From: Planctomycetota bacterium
Lineage (GTDB): Bacteria; Planctomycetota; UBA1135
Length of the DNA stretch: 64,000 nucleotides
Direction: 5' to 3'
NCBI GenBank assembly: GCA_027623295.1
Contig: JAQBXR010000001.1
Coordinates: forward strand, 1 to 64,000
Shown: piece after piece, positions 50,426 to 59,373 of the stretch
Position numbering within the stretch: the stretch's first letter is position 1
How the letters are laid out: each line of letters opens with the position of its first letter
The notes under the pieces: generated by a model
What the model was told of the DNA's origin: nothing
The model's input: the letters and a program-made list of their open reading frames with translations, nothing else
The model's database searches: none
Made by a program: the position numbers and the translations under genes

Positions 50426-52420
50426 CTAGAGGGTCGAGTTCAGGTTGGCTTCGACATCGGCGCCATCGGCTACGTAAACGCTCTTCTTATCGCCCTCTGG
50501 AGGGAACAAAAACATGCTTTCGTTGGAAGGCGGGTAAGCCACCAGTTCATAGGAGCCAGCTTTGAGGCCATCGAAACGGAAGCGGCCTCGGGCATCCACA
50601 GTGGCACGCTTGTTGAAGAAGGTGCCGCCGTCTTGGCGCGACAGGTTAACGCTACCTCCGGTAAGCATGGCGCCGCTCTTGTCGGTGGCGATGCCATAAA
50701 TACTTCCACCTTGATAGATGCCAATGGCACCCAAATCATTTTCAACATCTCCAAGCACCGTAGTGGCGACGATGTTGGAAAGGTATTTCTGGTGGTCAAT
50801 CAAAACTTGCACAGTGCCCGGGTAGGCGTTTTCCATGCGGAACTCACCGTTCTTATCGGTGGTCACCGTTAGGTGCGGAATGTTGTTTGGGTCGCCCAAG
50901 GATGCTCCAAACAAGGAGTCAATCTCTTCCGGATTGTATTCATCGCCATGCAGGCTAATGAGCGCGCCGACGATGGGCTTCTGGGTGCTGCCATCGATTA
51001 CGCGACCGACTAACACGCCACCGGCTAGCATGGGTATGTCAATTCCATCGACTTCTTCGCGATCGACGCGGAAGCTTGGCGAGTAGGTCGCAGCAAGGCC
51101 AGGTGCGCGAGCGAGCAAGATGAAAGTGCCTGGATCAAGACTGTCAATGGAATAGGTGCCATCGGGAGAGTCGAACTCATAGGTCGCACCGGTCATGCCG
51201 TATTGCTTGGTGCCAGACCGGGTACGCATGACTTCCAAGCTGAATTTGGTCACTGGGCCACCATTCGGGCGCGTGATGCGTCCAGTGACGCCAGCTTTTG
51301 GCTGCATCACCACGACCAGGGTCTCGGTGTTGGCTTGAACTCGACCTGCGTGCCCATTGGTGTAACCCTCTGCCTGCACGGAAAGTCCGTAAACGCCGGC
51401 TGCGAGGCCGCGAACGTCAAAAGAGCCGTCCTCTAGGGTACGCGTATTTGCAGTCAAAATTGGGCGCGGTTGAACGCGTGAAACATTGACCAGTGCGTTA
51501 GCAATCGGTTCGTCGTTCTCATTGACGGCGCGTCCAGCAATGTGGTGCTCGTCTTCCATGACGACTTCTTGGTCTTCAATACTCTTGTTCTCATAACAAG
51601 CAAGCGGGCGCGCTTCGGCGGAAGCAAAGCCTTCTTTGTCAGCACGCAAAATCCAAATGCCTTCGGCAATGTTCTTAAAACTAAAGTTGCCGCCTTCATC
51701 GGATTGCGTTTCTACCAAGCGACCAAGCGCGAGGTCTTCATCCTGTTGATCTTCAGGCGAGCCAATCGTGAAACCACTCTTTTGGCGACGCAACTGCACC
51801 TTTGCAGCGAGCGGGTTGCCATTGGTGTCGATAACCTGTCCTGCAACGGAGTAACCAGCTTTGAGTACAATCGGAGGAAGCTCTTGTTCCTCATTCAGCA
51901 GCGATGAAAAGTTAGGACCTTGGGTCGGGGCATAATCGCCATGGTACACCCAAATGTTCATGTCTCTGTTGGCCGGTAACTGGCGGAAACGGAAACGTCC
52001 ACGGGAGTCGGTTTCGACTTCAAACTTTTCGGTCTTTTGAAAGTCAGCAAGCAAAGTGCCATTGGTGTACTTCTGCGCCAAACTAACAATGGCTTCCGCA
52101 ATCGGCTTGCCTTCGTTGTTGACCACCACTCCGGTGACGGCAGCGCCAATCGTTGCATCGTTATGGTTCAGAACCGGGTCAAGCTCAAGGTCTATCCGTG
52201 CACCACTGTCAGCGCGATCGGTCGCCCGCGTGGGACCGGTTTCGAGAGTGCCAGCCTCAATGGGGGCATCTTCTTCGACCTCGGTAATGGGGTCGCCTTG
52301 GGGTAGATTTGTAGGCTCCGCGGAATCACTCATAAAGAGGAATCCAATGGCACCTAAAACGAAGACACCGACCACTAAAAGGCCGATGAGTTGGGAATTT
52401 CCGGACTGGGGACGTGACAT
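50426..52420 (-). CDS. Anchored protein with carboxypeptidase-regulatory-like repeats (paralogue 3)
   Basis: The 664-residue product has an anchor (LIGLLVVGVFVLGAIGFLFM) and an acidic linker. At least five regulatory-like domains follow: VVNNEGKPIAEAIVSLAQK, GRFRFRQLPANRDMNIWV, GNFSFKNIAEGIWILRAD, SFDVRGLAAGVYGLSVQAEG, EFRMENAYPGTVQVLIDHQ. The C-terminal GRFRFDGLKAGSYELVAYPP is again family-typical. It lacks the MHLRL tail shared by the other two, so it is a more distant relative. It is divergent from the YugP-type protease gene (127-base gap). Confidence 0.8.
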   Translation of the reverse strand: MSRPQSGNSQLIGLLVVGVFVLGAIGFLFMSDSAEPTNLPQGDPITEVEEDAPIEAGTLETGPTRATDRADSGARIDLELDPVLNHNDATIGAAVTGVVVNNEGKPIAEAIVSLAQKYTNGTLLADFQKTEKFEVETDSRGRFRFRQLPANRDMNIWVYHGDYAPTQGPNFSSLLNEEQELPPIVLKAGYSVAGQVIDTNGNPLAAKVQLRRQKSGFTIGSPEDQQDEDLALGRLVETQSDEGGNFSFKNIAEGIWILRADKEGFASAEARPLACYENKSIEDQEVVMEDEHHIAGRAVNENDEPIANALVNVSRVQPRPILTANTRTLEDGSFDVRGLAAGVYGLSVQAEGYTNGHAGRVQANTETLVVVMQPKAGVTGRITRPNGGPVTKFSLEVMRTRSGTKQYGMTGATYEFDSPDGTYSIDSLDPGTFILLARAPGLAATYSPSFRVDREEVDGIDIPMLAGGVLVGRVIDGSTQKPIVGALISLHGDEYNPEEIDSLFGASLGDPNNIPHLTVTTDKNGEFRMENAYPGTVQVLIDHQKYLSNIVATTVLGDVENDLGAIGIYQGGSIYGIATDKSGAMLTGGSVNLSRQDGGTFFNKRATVDARGRFRFDGLKAGSYELVAYPPSNESMFLFPPEGDKKSVYVADGADVEANLNSTL

Positions 52421-52547
52421 GAGTTCTGGAGGGGCAGCTACTGGCGTGGTTTTGACGCCCCATGTACCCGAAATCTTGCCTTCTTATCGGCAATCATGGA
52501 AGAGGTAGGTGGGATTTTTCTGGCGACGGCTAGAATCTCAGGCAATC

Positions 52548-53231
52548 ATGCTGCTGCTTGCCTTACTCCTAGTGCTCAGTGCGTCCATCCTGGGGATGTG
52601 GACTCAGTATTCCGTAAAGGCAAAAATCGCCGCAAATCAGGCGATTCCGAACCAAGCAGGTCTCTCAGGAGCTGAAATCGCCCACATGATCCTGCGTCAG
52701 GCAGGCCTAGAGGAGGTCGAGGTCGCCAGAGGAGAATCCGAGGGGCGAGATCATTACGACCCTCGTTCGGTACGCCTGGAATTGTCTCCCAGTGTGTTCG
52801 ACGGCCGCTCGGTGGCGGCTCTCGGCATTGCTGCTCACGAAGTCGGCCATGCTCTGCAGCACGCCGAGGCTTATGGCGGCCTAACTTTGCGCAACCTGAC
52901 CGTTCCGGGAGCACGTTTAGGAAACTTGCTCGGTATGCCGTTAATCCTGCTCGGGCTTCTCTTCCACAACCCCATTTGGGCAGCTGTAGGACTCGTGTTC
53001 TACCTCGGAGTGGTGGTGTTTCAATTCATCACCCTGCCGGTGGAAATCAACGCTTCGAAACGGGCTTTGGTTTCTCTCGACAACCTGAATCTCTTGCGCA
53101 CCCAAGAGGAGGCCGATGGCGCGACTGCTGTCTTAAATGCAGCGGCCATGACTTACGTAGCGGCTGCTTTGGCGGGCATCGCTACTTTGATTTTCTACGC
53201 CCTAAGCCTCTTCGGTGGCAGACGAAACTAA
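52548..53231 (+). CDS. YugP-type membrane zinc metallopeptidase
   Basis: The 227-residue protein starts at ATG 52548 with a membrane span (LLLALLLVLSASILGMW). It has the YugP-family zinc motif HEVGH in GIAAHEVGHALQHAEAYG, preceded by the family block ARGESEGRDHYDPRSVRLEL and LSPSVFDGRS. Three further spans follow (LGNLLGMPLILLGLLF, AAVGLVFYLGVVVFQF, and the C-terminal AALAGIATLIFYALSLF). Its substrate is unknown. Its stop overlaps the pgi start as TAATG, so it is coupled to glycolysis gene expression. Confidence 0.9.
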   Translation: MLLLALLLVLSASILGMWTQYSVKAKIAANQAIPNQAGLSGAEIAHMILRQAGLEEVEVARGESEGRDHYDPRSVRLELSPSVFDGRSVAALGIAAHEVGHALQHAEAYGGLTLRNLTVPGARLGNLLGMPLILLGLLFHNPIWAAVGLVFYLGVVVFQFITLPVEINASKRALVSLDNLNLLRTQEEADGATAVLNAAAMTYVAAALAGIATLIFYALSLFGGRRN

Positions 53232-54622
53232 TGGCTCTCAATCTCGACCTCAGTGGTTTGTTTGGCGATGGCTCCGATGCCCGTCTTACCCGTAAATCCT
53301 TCTCCGATGCTTTGCCACGGGCCTTTGCAGCACGCGAAGCCCACATGGCCAATATCCCAAAATGGCGCACCTTGCACGAACGTACGGAGTTGCAAGATGC
53401 CTGTCGTGAGCGCGCTGTCGAAGTCAAAGTTCGCGGTGACGTCGATTACTTTGTGGTTTTGGGTATTGGCGGATCGGCTCTCGGCAACACCGCCATGATT
53501 TCGGCGTTAGCTCCGGTTTACCAAGAGTGGTCGCCGGAAGAGGGGCAACCGCGCGTCTTTGTGTTGGACAATGTAGACCCTGATTGGTTGGGCGAGTTTT
53601 TCGAAAAGGTACCCATGGACCGGACTCACATCAACGTGATTTCTAAGTCCGGTGGCACGATTGAAACCAGCTCCGAGTTTTTGATTGCATGGCATCATGT
53701 TTTGGCCGCCTGTGGTGGCGATGAAACCGCTGCTCGCGCACGCTTCACCATCACCACAGACCCTGTAAACGGTCATTTCCGTGGCATTTGCGATGACCTA
53801 GGGTTTTTCACTCTGGAAGTTCCAGATGGCGTGGGTGGACGCTTTTCGGTCATGTCGCCAGTCGGTATGTTTACCGCAGAAATGGCTGGTTTAGACGTGG
53901 CTTCGATTCACGCAGGAGCTGCGCGGGTCGACAAAAAGTTGCGCGAGTGTGCCCCGGAAGAAGACCCTGCATTGCTTTATGCACTTAGCCATATGCTTTA
54001 CATGGAGCAAGGGAAACCGGTGCACGTGCACTTTGCTTACGCGCATCGTTTGCGTTACATGGCCGATTGGTACAAGCAACTTTGGGCGGAATCTTTGGGC
54101 AAGCGGCATAACCTTGCAGGAGAAACCGTGCACCTTGGTCCAACTCCCGTGAAGGCGGTTGGCGCAACCGATCAACACAGCCAAACGCAGCTCTATGTGG
54201 AAGGCCCCGACGACAAGGTTTACACCATGTTGAAGCTGGGCAAGTTTGGTCGCGAGGTTGAAATCCCAGAGCCCTTCGTGAAATCGCCAGCCTTTGAACA
54301 CTTGAAGGGCCGCAACTTGAGTGAACTCATGGAGCAAGAGCGTCAAGGCACGGAAGTCGCGCTGTTGGATTCTGGTCGACCCGTTTGCGTGATTGAATTG
54401 TGCAAGATGGACGCCTTTCACCTTGGCCAGTACTTCCAGTTTCTGCAAATCGCTACGGCCTATGCCGGCGGTATTATTGGCATCGATCCTTTTGATCAAC
54501 CTGGTGTAGAAGCGGGCAAGATTGCAGCTCTGGCTCTCATGGGTTGCAAAGGCTTCGAACAACGCGCCAAGGAAATCGCAGCGACCTTCGCCGCGCGCGA
54601 AGAGTTCAAACTTAGCTGTTAA
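53231..54622 (+). CDS. pgi: Glucose-6-phosphate isomerase
   Basis: The 463-residue protein, of the shorter bacterial class, has VVLGIGGSALGNTAM, the sugar-phosphate loop SKSGGTIETSSEF and the catalytic block GATDQHSQTQLYVEGP near residue 310. It interconverts glucose-6-phosphate and fructose-6-phosphate. The start is the ATG at 53231 overlapping the protease stop; a longer open frame upstream is an artefact inside the protease gene. Hairpins follow at 54625-54640 and 54770-54787. Confidence 0.96.
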   Translation: MALNLDLSGLFGDGSDARLTRKSFSDALPRAFAAREAHMANIPKWRTLHERTELQDACRERAVEVKVRGDVDYFVVLGIGGSALGNTAMISALAPVYQEWSPEEGQPRVFVLDNVDPDWLGEFFEKVPMDRTHINVISKSGGTIETSSEFLIAWHHVLAACGGDETAARARFTITTDPVNGHFRGICDDLGFFTLEVPDGVGGRFSVMSPVGMFTAEMAGLDVASIHAGAARVDKKLRECAPEEDPALLYALSHMLYMEQGKPVHVHFAYAHRLRYMADWYKQLWAESLGKRHNLAGETVHLGPTPVKAVGATDQHSQTQLYVEGPDDKVYTMLKLGKFGREVEIPEPFVKSPAFEHLKGRNLSELMEQERQGTEVALLDSGRPVCVIELCKMDAFHLGQYFQFLQIATAYAGGIIGIDPFDQPGVEAGKIAALALMGCKGFEQRAKEIAATFAAREEFKLSC

Positions 54623-54624
54623 GC

Positions 54625-54640
54625 GGCTCATCGAAGAGCC
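54625..54640 (+). terminator. Short hairpin after pgi
   Basis: GGCTC (54625-54629) and GAGCC (54636-54640) form a 5-bp stem with a 6-base loop three bases after the pgi stop. No T run follows, so it may only stabilise the message end. Confidence 0.25.
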
Positions 54641-54769
54641 TGCGGGCCGTAGCATAAAGACATGAAAAGTCACCGTGGATGTTGCCAGCATGACTTTCCA
54701 CGACCACGTATTTCCACGCAGTTCTCATTTCGGAACCGCAATGAGCCTTCTCTCTCTACAAGCAGAACA

Positions 54770-54787
54770 CCTACCGCCAGCGGTAGG
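54770..54787. terminator. Hairpin between convergent pgi and SurA-like genes
   Basis: CCTACCGC and GCGGTAGG form a perfect 8-bp stem with a 2-base loop, 20 bases past the SurA-like stop. It may end both convergent transcripts, but no clear T run flanks it. The remaining part of this 184-base gap shows no gene. Confidence 0.35.
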
Positions 54788-54806
54788 GCCAAAACGCTAA
54801 AGCTGC

Positions 54807-56198
54807 TTAGTGAGCAGCCTCCAAACGGTGCTGCCAGCGACCGGTGTATTGGATTTCTTCCAAGAACGCCTCGCGCAACTGGCGATGCTGGCCGCGTCGG
54901 ACGAGGGCTCGGAAGTCGTCCTCACTCGGCGCTTCCCGCAAATCGTCCACTAGGACCAAAGCCATGCCACTGATGGGCGCAAATGGGTTTTGATCAATGA
55001 CCTTCACAGGGCCATAAATGCCCTTTCCTTTTGCCTTAAAGGCTGCATCGCAAATCGCAGGGGTCACACCTTCTTCCTTGCGGTGAATCCAACCGAGCAT
55101 GCCCTGGCGGCGACTGCTTAGCTGGTCCTCGGAATAATCCTTGGCCAGGGCACGAAAGTCATCGGCACTCTGCATGCGTTCGCGCAACTTCATGAGTTCC
55201 TCACTGGCTTCTTCGAAGGTTAAATCTAAAGGATCCTGCTTCTCCTCGTGGCCGCGCAATAAAATCCAGCCAACATGTCGTGTGGCACCAAACTCGTTGT
55301 CGAAAACCGAGCGTTGTTCAGTGCTCATGGCGTCAAACCAAGAATCAGGGAAGCGCTCTGCAGCCAGCAAGCGCAGGTAACCGGAAACCCGCAATTCTTC
55401 CGACTGCAAAACCAATTCCACGGAGGAATTCCGCGCCTCTAAGAGACCGGCATAAGTGGCACCGCCATAAGCTGGGTTTTCATCCACCCGCACGCGACGC
55501 CATTCAATTTCGCGATAAAGGATGTCATCGGTCAACGGCAGCTTGTTGGTGGCTGCCCACAGCGGAAGCGCTTGCATGAGCACCAACTGTTCTAAGCGGT
55601 CGACCAGGTCTTCATTGCCCGTGGTTTGCCGAATGATGGCACCCACCTGCTGCTCCGAAACACGATAGGGAGGGGCATCTAGTATCATGCCGGTAGGGGC
55701 GTCTGCAGAAAGGACCAGCAGATTGGCAATGCGTTGGTTAGTCCAGTCCTGCAACTCTTGTGGCGTCAGCGGAGTGACTTCGGCAATGCCGCGATCGGCG
55801 CGTACCAGCATTTCATGCAGAATCGAATCGTGCATGAGGCTACGGAACTCTTGCATGCCCATTTGACGTGCCTGCAGCAGGACTTCTAGGCTCTTGCCAG
55901 CAAGTTCAATTTGCTCAAGTGCATCTTGAACGCGGGCATCAACCAACTTTGCGCTCACTTTCAAACCACGGTCATCGGCCTCGGTCTGCACCACCTGGAG
56001 TTGCAGAATGTGGGTCAAAGCTTCCCGCCCAGAATCCTGATATTGCGCATTGGCGCCCAGGAATCGGTCAAAACGCTCCTGAGTAATCATGCCACCATTC
56101 CACACAGCAACCTGGTCCTGTTGGAGACGAAGTGGGGCTTGCTCCTGCGCGGCGGGCGCTAGGGCAATAGGAAACGAAAGGAGGAGGGCAGCCAACAT
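54807..56198 (-). CDS. SurA/PpiC-like periplasmic peptidyl-prolyl isomerase
   Basis: The 463-residue protein has a signal peptide (MLAALLLSFPIALAPAAQ). A SurA-type N-terminal helical region follows (VAVWNGGMITQERFDRFL, then EALTHILQLQVVQTEADDRG). A parvulin-like domain lies at the C-terminal end (HVGWILLRGHEEKQDP, EDQLSSRRQGMLGWIHR, GKGIYGPVKV). It should be an outer-membrane-protein foldase. It lies behind the AAA+ gene on the same strand with a 63-base gap that holds AGGATAACCT (56207-56216), the same 10-mer as in the 33-bp repeats. Confidence 0.82.
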   Translation of the reverse strand: MLAALLLSFPIALAPAAQEQAPLRLQQDQVAVWNGGMITQERFDRFLGANAQYQDSGREALTHILQLQVVQTEADDRGLKVSAKLVDARVQDALEQIELAGKSLEVLLQARQMGMQEFRSLMHDSILHEMLVRADRGIAEVTPLTPQELQDWTNQRIANLLVLSADAPTGMILDAPPYRVSEQQVGAIIRQTTGNEDLVDRLEQLVLMQALPLWAATNKLPLTDDILYREIEWRRVRVDENPAYGGATYAGLLEARNSSVELVLQSEELRVSGYLRLLAAERFPDSWFDAMSTEQRSVFDNEFGATRHVGWILLRGHEEKQDPLDLTFEEASEELMKLRERMQSADDFRALAKDYSEDQLSSRRQGMLGWIHRKEEGVTPAICDAAFKAKGKGIYGPVKVIDQNPFAPISGMALVLVDDLREAPSEDDFRALVRRGQHRQLREAFLEEIQYTGRWQHRLEAAH

Positions 56199-56261
56199 CG
56201 AGGGACAGGATAACCTGGCCTCGGAAGTGGGTAACCCTGCTAGGAGGGTTGATTCAGCGGT

Positions 56262-57548
56262 TTAGGCAGCGTCGCCACGGAAAGTGACCCTTCCGCCGCG
56301 CCAACCTGCAGTGACTTTTTGTCCCGGGGCAAACTCTCCATCCATAATGGCATTGGAAAGTGGCTCCTCAACTAGACGCGCCAGGGCACGACGCACTTCT
56401 CGCGCACCGTATTCTTCGCAGTAACCGGCTTCTGCAACGGCTTCAGCCAAGCGCTTCGACCACTTCAGTCGAATGCCGGCGTTATCCATGCGCTGCTGCA
56501 GCTTTTGTAACAGCAACCCGGCGATGGTGGTGCAATTCTCCGGCGTCAAAGAGCGGAAGGTAAGTACACCGTCTAGGCGATTCATTAACTCCGGCTTAAA
56601 GTTACGCCGCAGAGCAACGCTGGTGATGGCATCGAAATCACAGATTTCTAAACCGCCGTCACGTCCAAACCCAAGTCGGTTGGTGGCTTCTGCATAATCC
56701 GCAGTGCCCACGTTAGAGGTCATTAACACCAAAGCCTTGGTAAAGGAAACTGTATTGCCTTTGCTGTCGGTGAGACGGCCATCGTCCAGAATCTGAAGCA
56801 GCATGTTGTGCAACTTCTCATGACCCTTCTCAATCTCGTCGAATAACACTACCGCGTGGGGGTCGCGCATAAGCGCTTCGGTAAGTGTTCCGCCATCGTT
56901 GTGACCCACGTATCCAGGGGGGGCTCCGATTAGTTTCGCTGTTTCATGGGGGAGAGCGAACTCGGAACAATCAATACGGACTAAGTTGTTACTTTCATAA
57001 AGGTGGCGGGCGAGCGATTTCGCGAGCTCAGTTTTGCCGGTTCCGGTGCGGCCCACTAAAAGGTAACTTCCTACTGGGCGTTGCGGATCTCCAATTCCAC
57101 TTGCAGATTTACGCACCGAGCGGCAGATTTGATGGACCGCCTCATCTTGTCCAATTAGCTCTTTGAGCACAGCATCTTTGAGTAATCTTGCGCGCTCTTT
57201 GAAGCTCTGCATGGCCTCGTTCTCGGATTCTTCCTGGGCGCCGCCTGCGGGCAGGGCCACGGAGTGGATATCGAGGTTTGGGTTGACGTCAACACAAATT
57301 TGATAGAGCAGATCTTCGGCTGCAATGGTGTCTTCTGGGTAGATGGAGTGCACCTTTGGCAACACCTCTTCTTCCACTGCAATCACGCAGTTTTCCACCA
57401 CTAAACGCCGGTATTCGCGACGGCTAGGGGGTTCGCCTACACCTTTTTGCAGCACTGAGAGTGACACATCTTGGCCCAAAACCTTGACGCGGATAAACCC
57501 GTCAATCAGGTCGAAGTATTTGTAGACGATTCCGGTTTCGTTAGGCAT
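56262..57548 (-). CDS. Single-ring Clp/Hsp100 D2-type AAA+ ATPase with own N-domain
   Basis: The 428-residue product corresponds to the second (D2) ATPase module of ClpA/ClpB. Walker A is VGRTGTGKTELAKS (166-173), the pore loop is in GAPPGYVGHNDGG (about 209-219), Walker B is VVLFDEIEKGH (233-243), sensor LMTSNVG follows, and a ClpB-small domain with EYGAREVRRAL ends it. Residues 1-100 form an unrelated N-domain (MPNETGIVYKYFDLIDG, no Clp-N repeat). No IGF/IGL loop for ClpP is obvious. It probably remodels protein substrates by threading. It is divergent from the Ser/Thr kinase. Confidence 0.87.
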   Translation of the reverse strand: MPNETGIVYKYFDLIDGFIRVKVLGQDVSLSVLQKGVGEPPSRREYRRLVVENCVIAVEEEVLPKVHSIYPEDTIAAEDLLYQICVDVNPNLDIHSVALPAGGAQEESENEAMQSFKERARLLKDAVLKELIGQDEAVHQICRSVRKSASGIGDPQRPVGSYLLVGRTGTGKTELAKSLARHLYESNNLVRIDCSEFALPHETAKLIGAPPGYVGHNDGGTLTEALMRDPHAVVLFDEIEKGHEKLHNMLLQILDDGRLTDSKGNTVSFTKALVLMTSNVGTADYAEATNRLGFGRDGGLEICDFDAITSVALRRNFKPELMNRLDGVLTFRSLTPENCTTIAGLLLQKLQQRMDNAGIRLKWSKRLAEAVAEAGYCEEYGAREVRRALARLVEEPLSNAIMDGEFAPGQKVTAGWRGGRVTFRGDAA

Positions 57549-57688
57549 GACAGCAAGTGTGAAGGTCCGGCGAGAATTGCCAGACGTGCATATTTCGGCT
57601 TCTTAGCTTTCTTGCTTGAGTGCCATGGCTTTGCCGCCGAAGGCTTAAGTTCCCAGGCCGCCCTCGCCGATATAGGATGTTGGCCTTC

Positions 57689-58696
57689 ATGGCGGTATCA
57701 CCTCCGGTCCCAGCTGAGGATCAAAGCTTCCTCGCTCAACTCGTTTTCCGCGGTTATCTCGCGCGGGAACTGGCCACGGTTGTATTAGAAGCCGCAGGGG
57801 AAGTCCCTTTTGACGATGCCCTGGCTGCCGTGACCGATTGGGATGAAGCGCGAATTGCGTTCTTGCGCCGCACCAAGGTCATGCAAGCTCCGGAGATTCC
57901 AGGCTTCAAAATGGGCCAACTTTTAGGCACAGGCGCTACTGCGGAAGTGTTCGCGGCCCAACGCATTAAGGATTTTAAGCATGTTGCGCTGAAAATCTTA
58001 CGTCCAGACCTGGCTGCCGACCCATTAGCTTCCAAGCGTTTCTTGCAAGAGGCTAAATTGCTCAAGGACCTCAACGTCCCTGGTGTCGTGTGCGGTCACC
58101 GTGCCTTCCGTTTCATAGGCACCCTCATTCTGGAAATGGATAAGGTACCCGGCAAAAACTTGGAAGACATGCTTGCTGAAGGCCATGAGTTTCAAGAGAA
58201 AGAGGCTCTATCGATCGTACTTCAGGTTGCCGCTGCTTTGGAGGGCATGCGCGGACAGGGCGTCGTCCACCGCGATTTGAAGCCGGGCAATGTCATGGTG
58301 ACGAAAGATGGCAAGGTGAAGTTGATTGACCTTGGTTTTGCTGGAGAGGGCATGAGCGGGACTGCTGGCGCGGGCACGACCCTGGGCACAGCCGCATATT
58401 TGGCTCCGGAACAGGCACAGGGTAGAGAAGACCTCGATGGCCGCGCCGACATTTACTCGCTGGGTGCAACTCTTTACCACCTAGTGGTAGGGGCGCTTCC
58501 ATTTGAAGCGGGCGATGACCAGGAAATGGTGCGCAAGCAGGTGCTGGAAAGCTTGAAGGGTTCCGCCTTAAAGGGACGTTCCATCTCGCCGCATTTGCAT
58601 TACTTCATTGAGAAGATGATGGCGAAGGATCGCGAGGTCCGATATTCCACGCCGAACGAGTTGATGGAAGACATCGCAGCGCATTTGGCGCGATGA
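57689..58696 (+). CDS. Ser/Thr protein kinase (Hanks type), cytoplasmic
   Basis: The product is 335 residues from ATG 57689 (MAVSPPVPAED; another ATG at 57677 adds four residues). The glycine loop is GTGATAEVFAA, the ATP lysine is K102 in HVALKILRPDL, the Glu is in RFLQEAKLLKD, the catalytic loop is VVHRDLKPGN, the metal motif is LIDLGFAGE (DLG in place of DFG), and the activation segment ends GTAAYLAPEQ. The first about 70 residues form a small helical domain. There is no membrane span. The stop overlaps the YkgJ-like gene as ATGA. An FHA protein that could read its products lies at 62228. Confidence 0.92.
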   Translation: MAVSPPVPAEDQSFLAQLVFRGYLARELATVVLEAAGEVPFDDALAAVTDWDEARIAFLRRTKVMQAPEIPGFKMGQLLGTGATAEVFAAQRIKDFKHVALKILRPDLAADPLASKRFLQEAKLLKDLNVPGVVCGHRAFRFIGTLILEMDKVPGKNLEDMLAEGHEFQEKEALSIVLQVAAALEGMRGQGVVHRDLKPGNVMVTKDGKVKLIDLGFAGEGMSGTAGAGTTLGTAAYLAPEQAQGREDLDGRADIYSLGATLYHLVVGALPFEAGDDQEMVRKQVLESLKGSALKGRSISPHLHYFIEKMMAKDREVRYSTPNELMEDIAAHLAR

Positions 58697-59373
58697 GCGA
58701 GTCGGCGCCGCCTTTCTCCTTTGACTGTCATCGTTGTGGAAACTGCTGCCGGGTAGGGCATGGGCAAGTTTGGTTTGAGCCGGTGAACCTGCCTTCCATG
58801 GCCAAAGCCGTAGGGATTGACCAAGAGGCTTTTCTACAACGTTTTGTGCGCAGCGTGAATGGGCGTTTATCGCTCCGGGAAAACCCCGATGGCAGTTGTA
58901 CTTTGCTCGATGGCAATGAGCATTGCTCGATTTACGAAGTGCGACCGAAACAATGCCGCGACTTTCCATATTGGCCGCAACTTAGCGATGGCTCGCGCGC
59001 GCTGGAACTTGCCGCCGGATATTGCCAAGGCATTCAGCAATATCCGAACCGTAAAACCTTGCATGCGGTGCTGCCTCAGGCTGCTAGATTCCTCAACGAA
59101 GTTTTAGCGCAAGATTTGAGAGCTAGCCAGTGGCTCCCTGCCGACGGAGAACGGTGGGGCAGTTCCATAGAAGTGGACTTGTACTTGGCCACGGCGGAAG
59201 AGCGTCGCATTCTCAAACCGTCGTCCTTGCAAGAGGTTCGTCAGTGGTTGGAAGCTCTTTCCACCGAATCCAGCTATCCTTGGTCGGTGGGCCCATGGGA
59301 GCGCATCCTTGCTGACCGACGGGCAGGATGGATGGCATCGGGTGGCCTACCCACTTTTACGCATGAATTTTAG
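58693..59373 (+). CDS. YkgJ-family CxxCxxCC metal-binding protein
   Basis: The 226-residue protein has the family N-terminus FDCHRCGNCCRVGHGQV with four Cys, then the second ligand block CSIYEVRPKQCRDFPYWP. These proteins bind zinc or an iron-sulfur cluster; their function is mostly unknown. It is coupled to the kinase by ATGA and its end overlaps the start of the next gene by 11 bases. The C-terminal third, after the metal block, contains an extra domain rich in acidic residues (ADGERWGSSIEVDLYLATAE) that is longer than in typical members. Confidence 0.87.
   Translation: MSESAPPFSFDCHRCGNCCRVGHGQVWFEPVNLPSMAKAVGIDQEAFLQRFVRSVNGRLSLRENPDGSCTLLDGNEHCSIYEVRPKQCRDFPYWPQLSDGSRALELAAGYCQGIQQYPNRKTLHAVLPQAARFLNEVLAQDLRASQWLPADGERWGSSIEVDLYLATAEERRILKPSSLQEVRQWLEALSTESSYPWSVGPWERILADRRAGWMASGGLPTFTHEF

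Noticed and set aside
52976-53230. Upstream extension of the pgi frame
   Set aside because: It lies inside the YugP-type protease gene in another frame; the TAATG junction and family N-terminus support a start at 53231.
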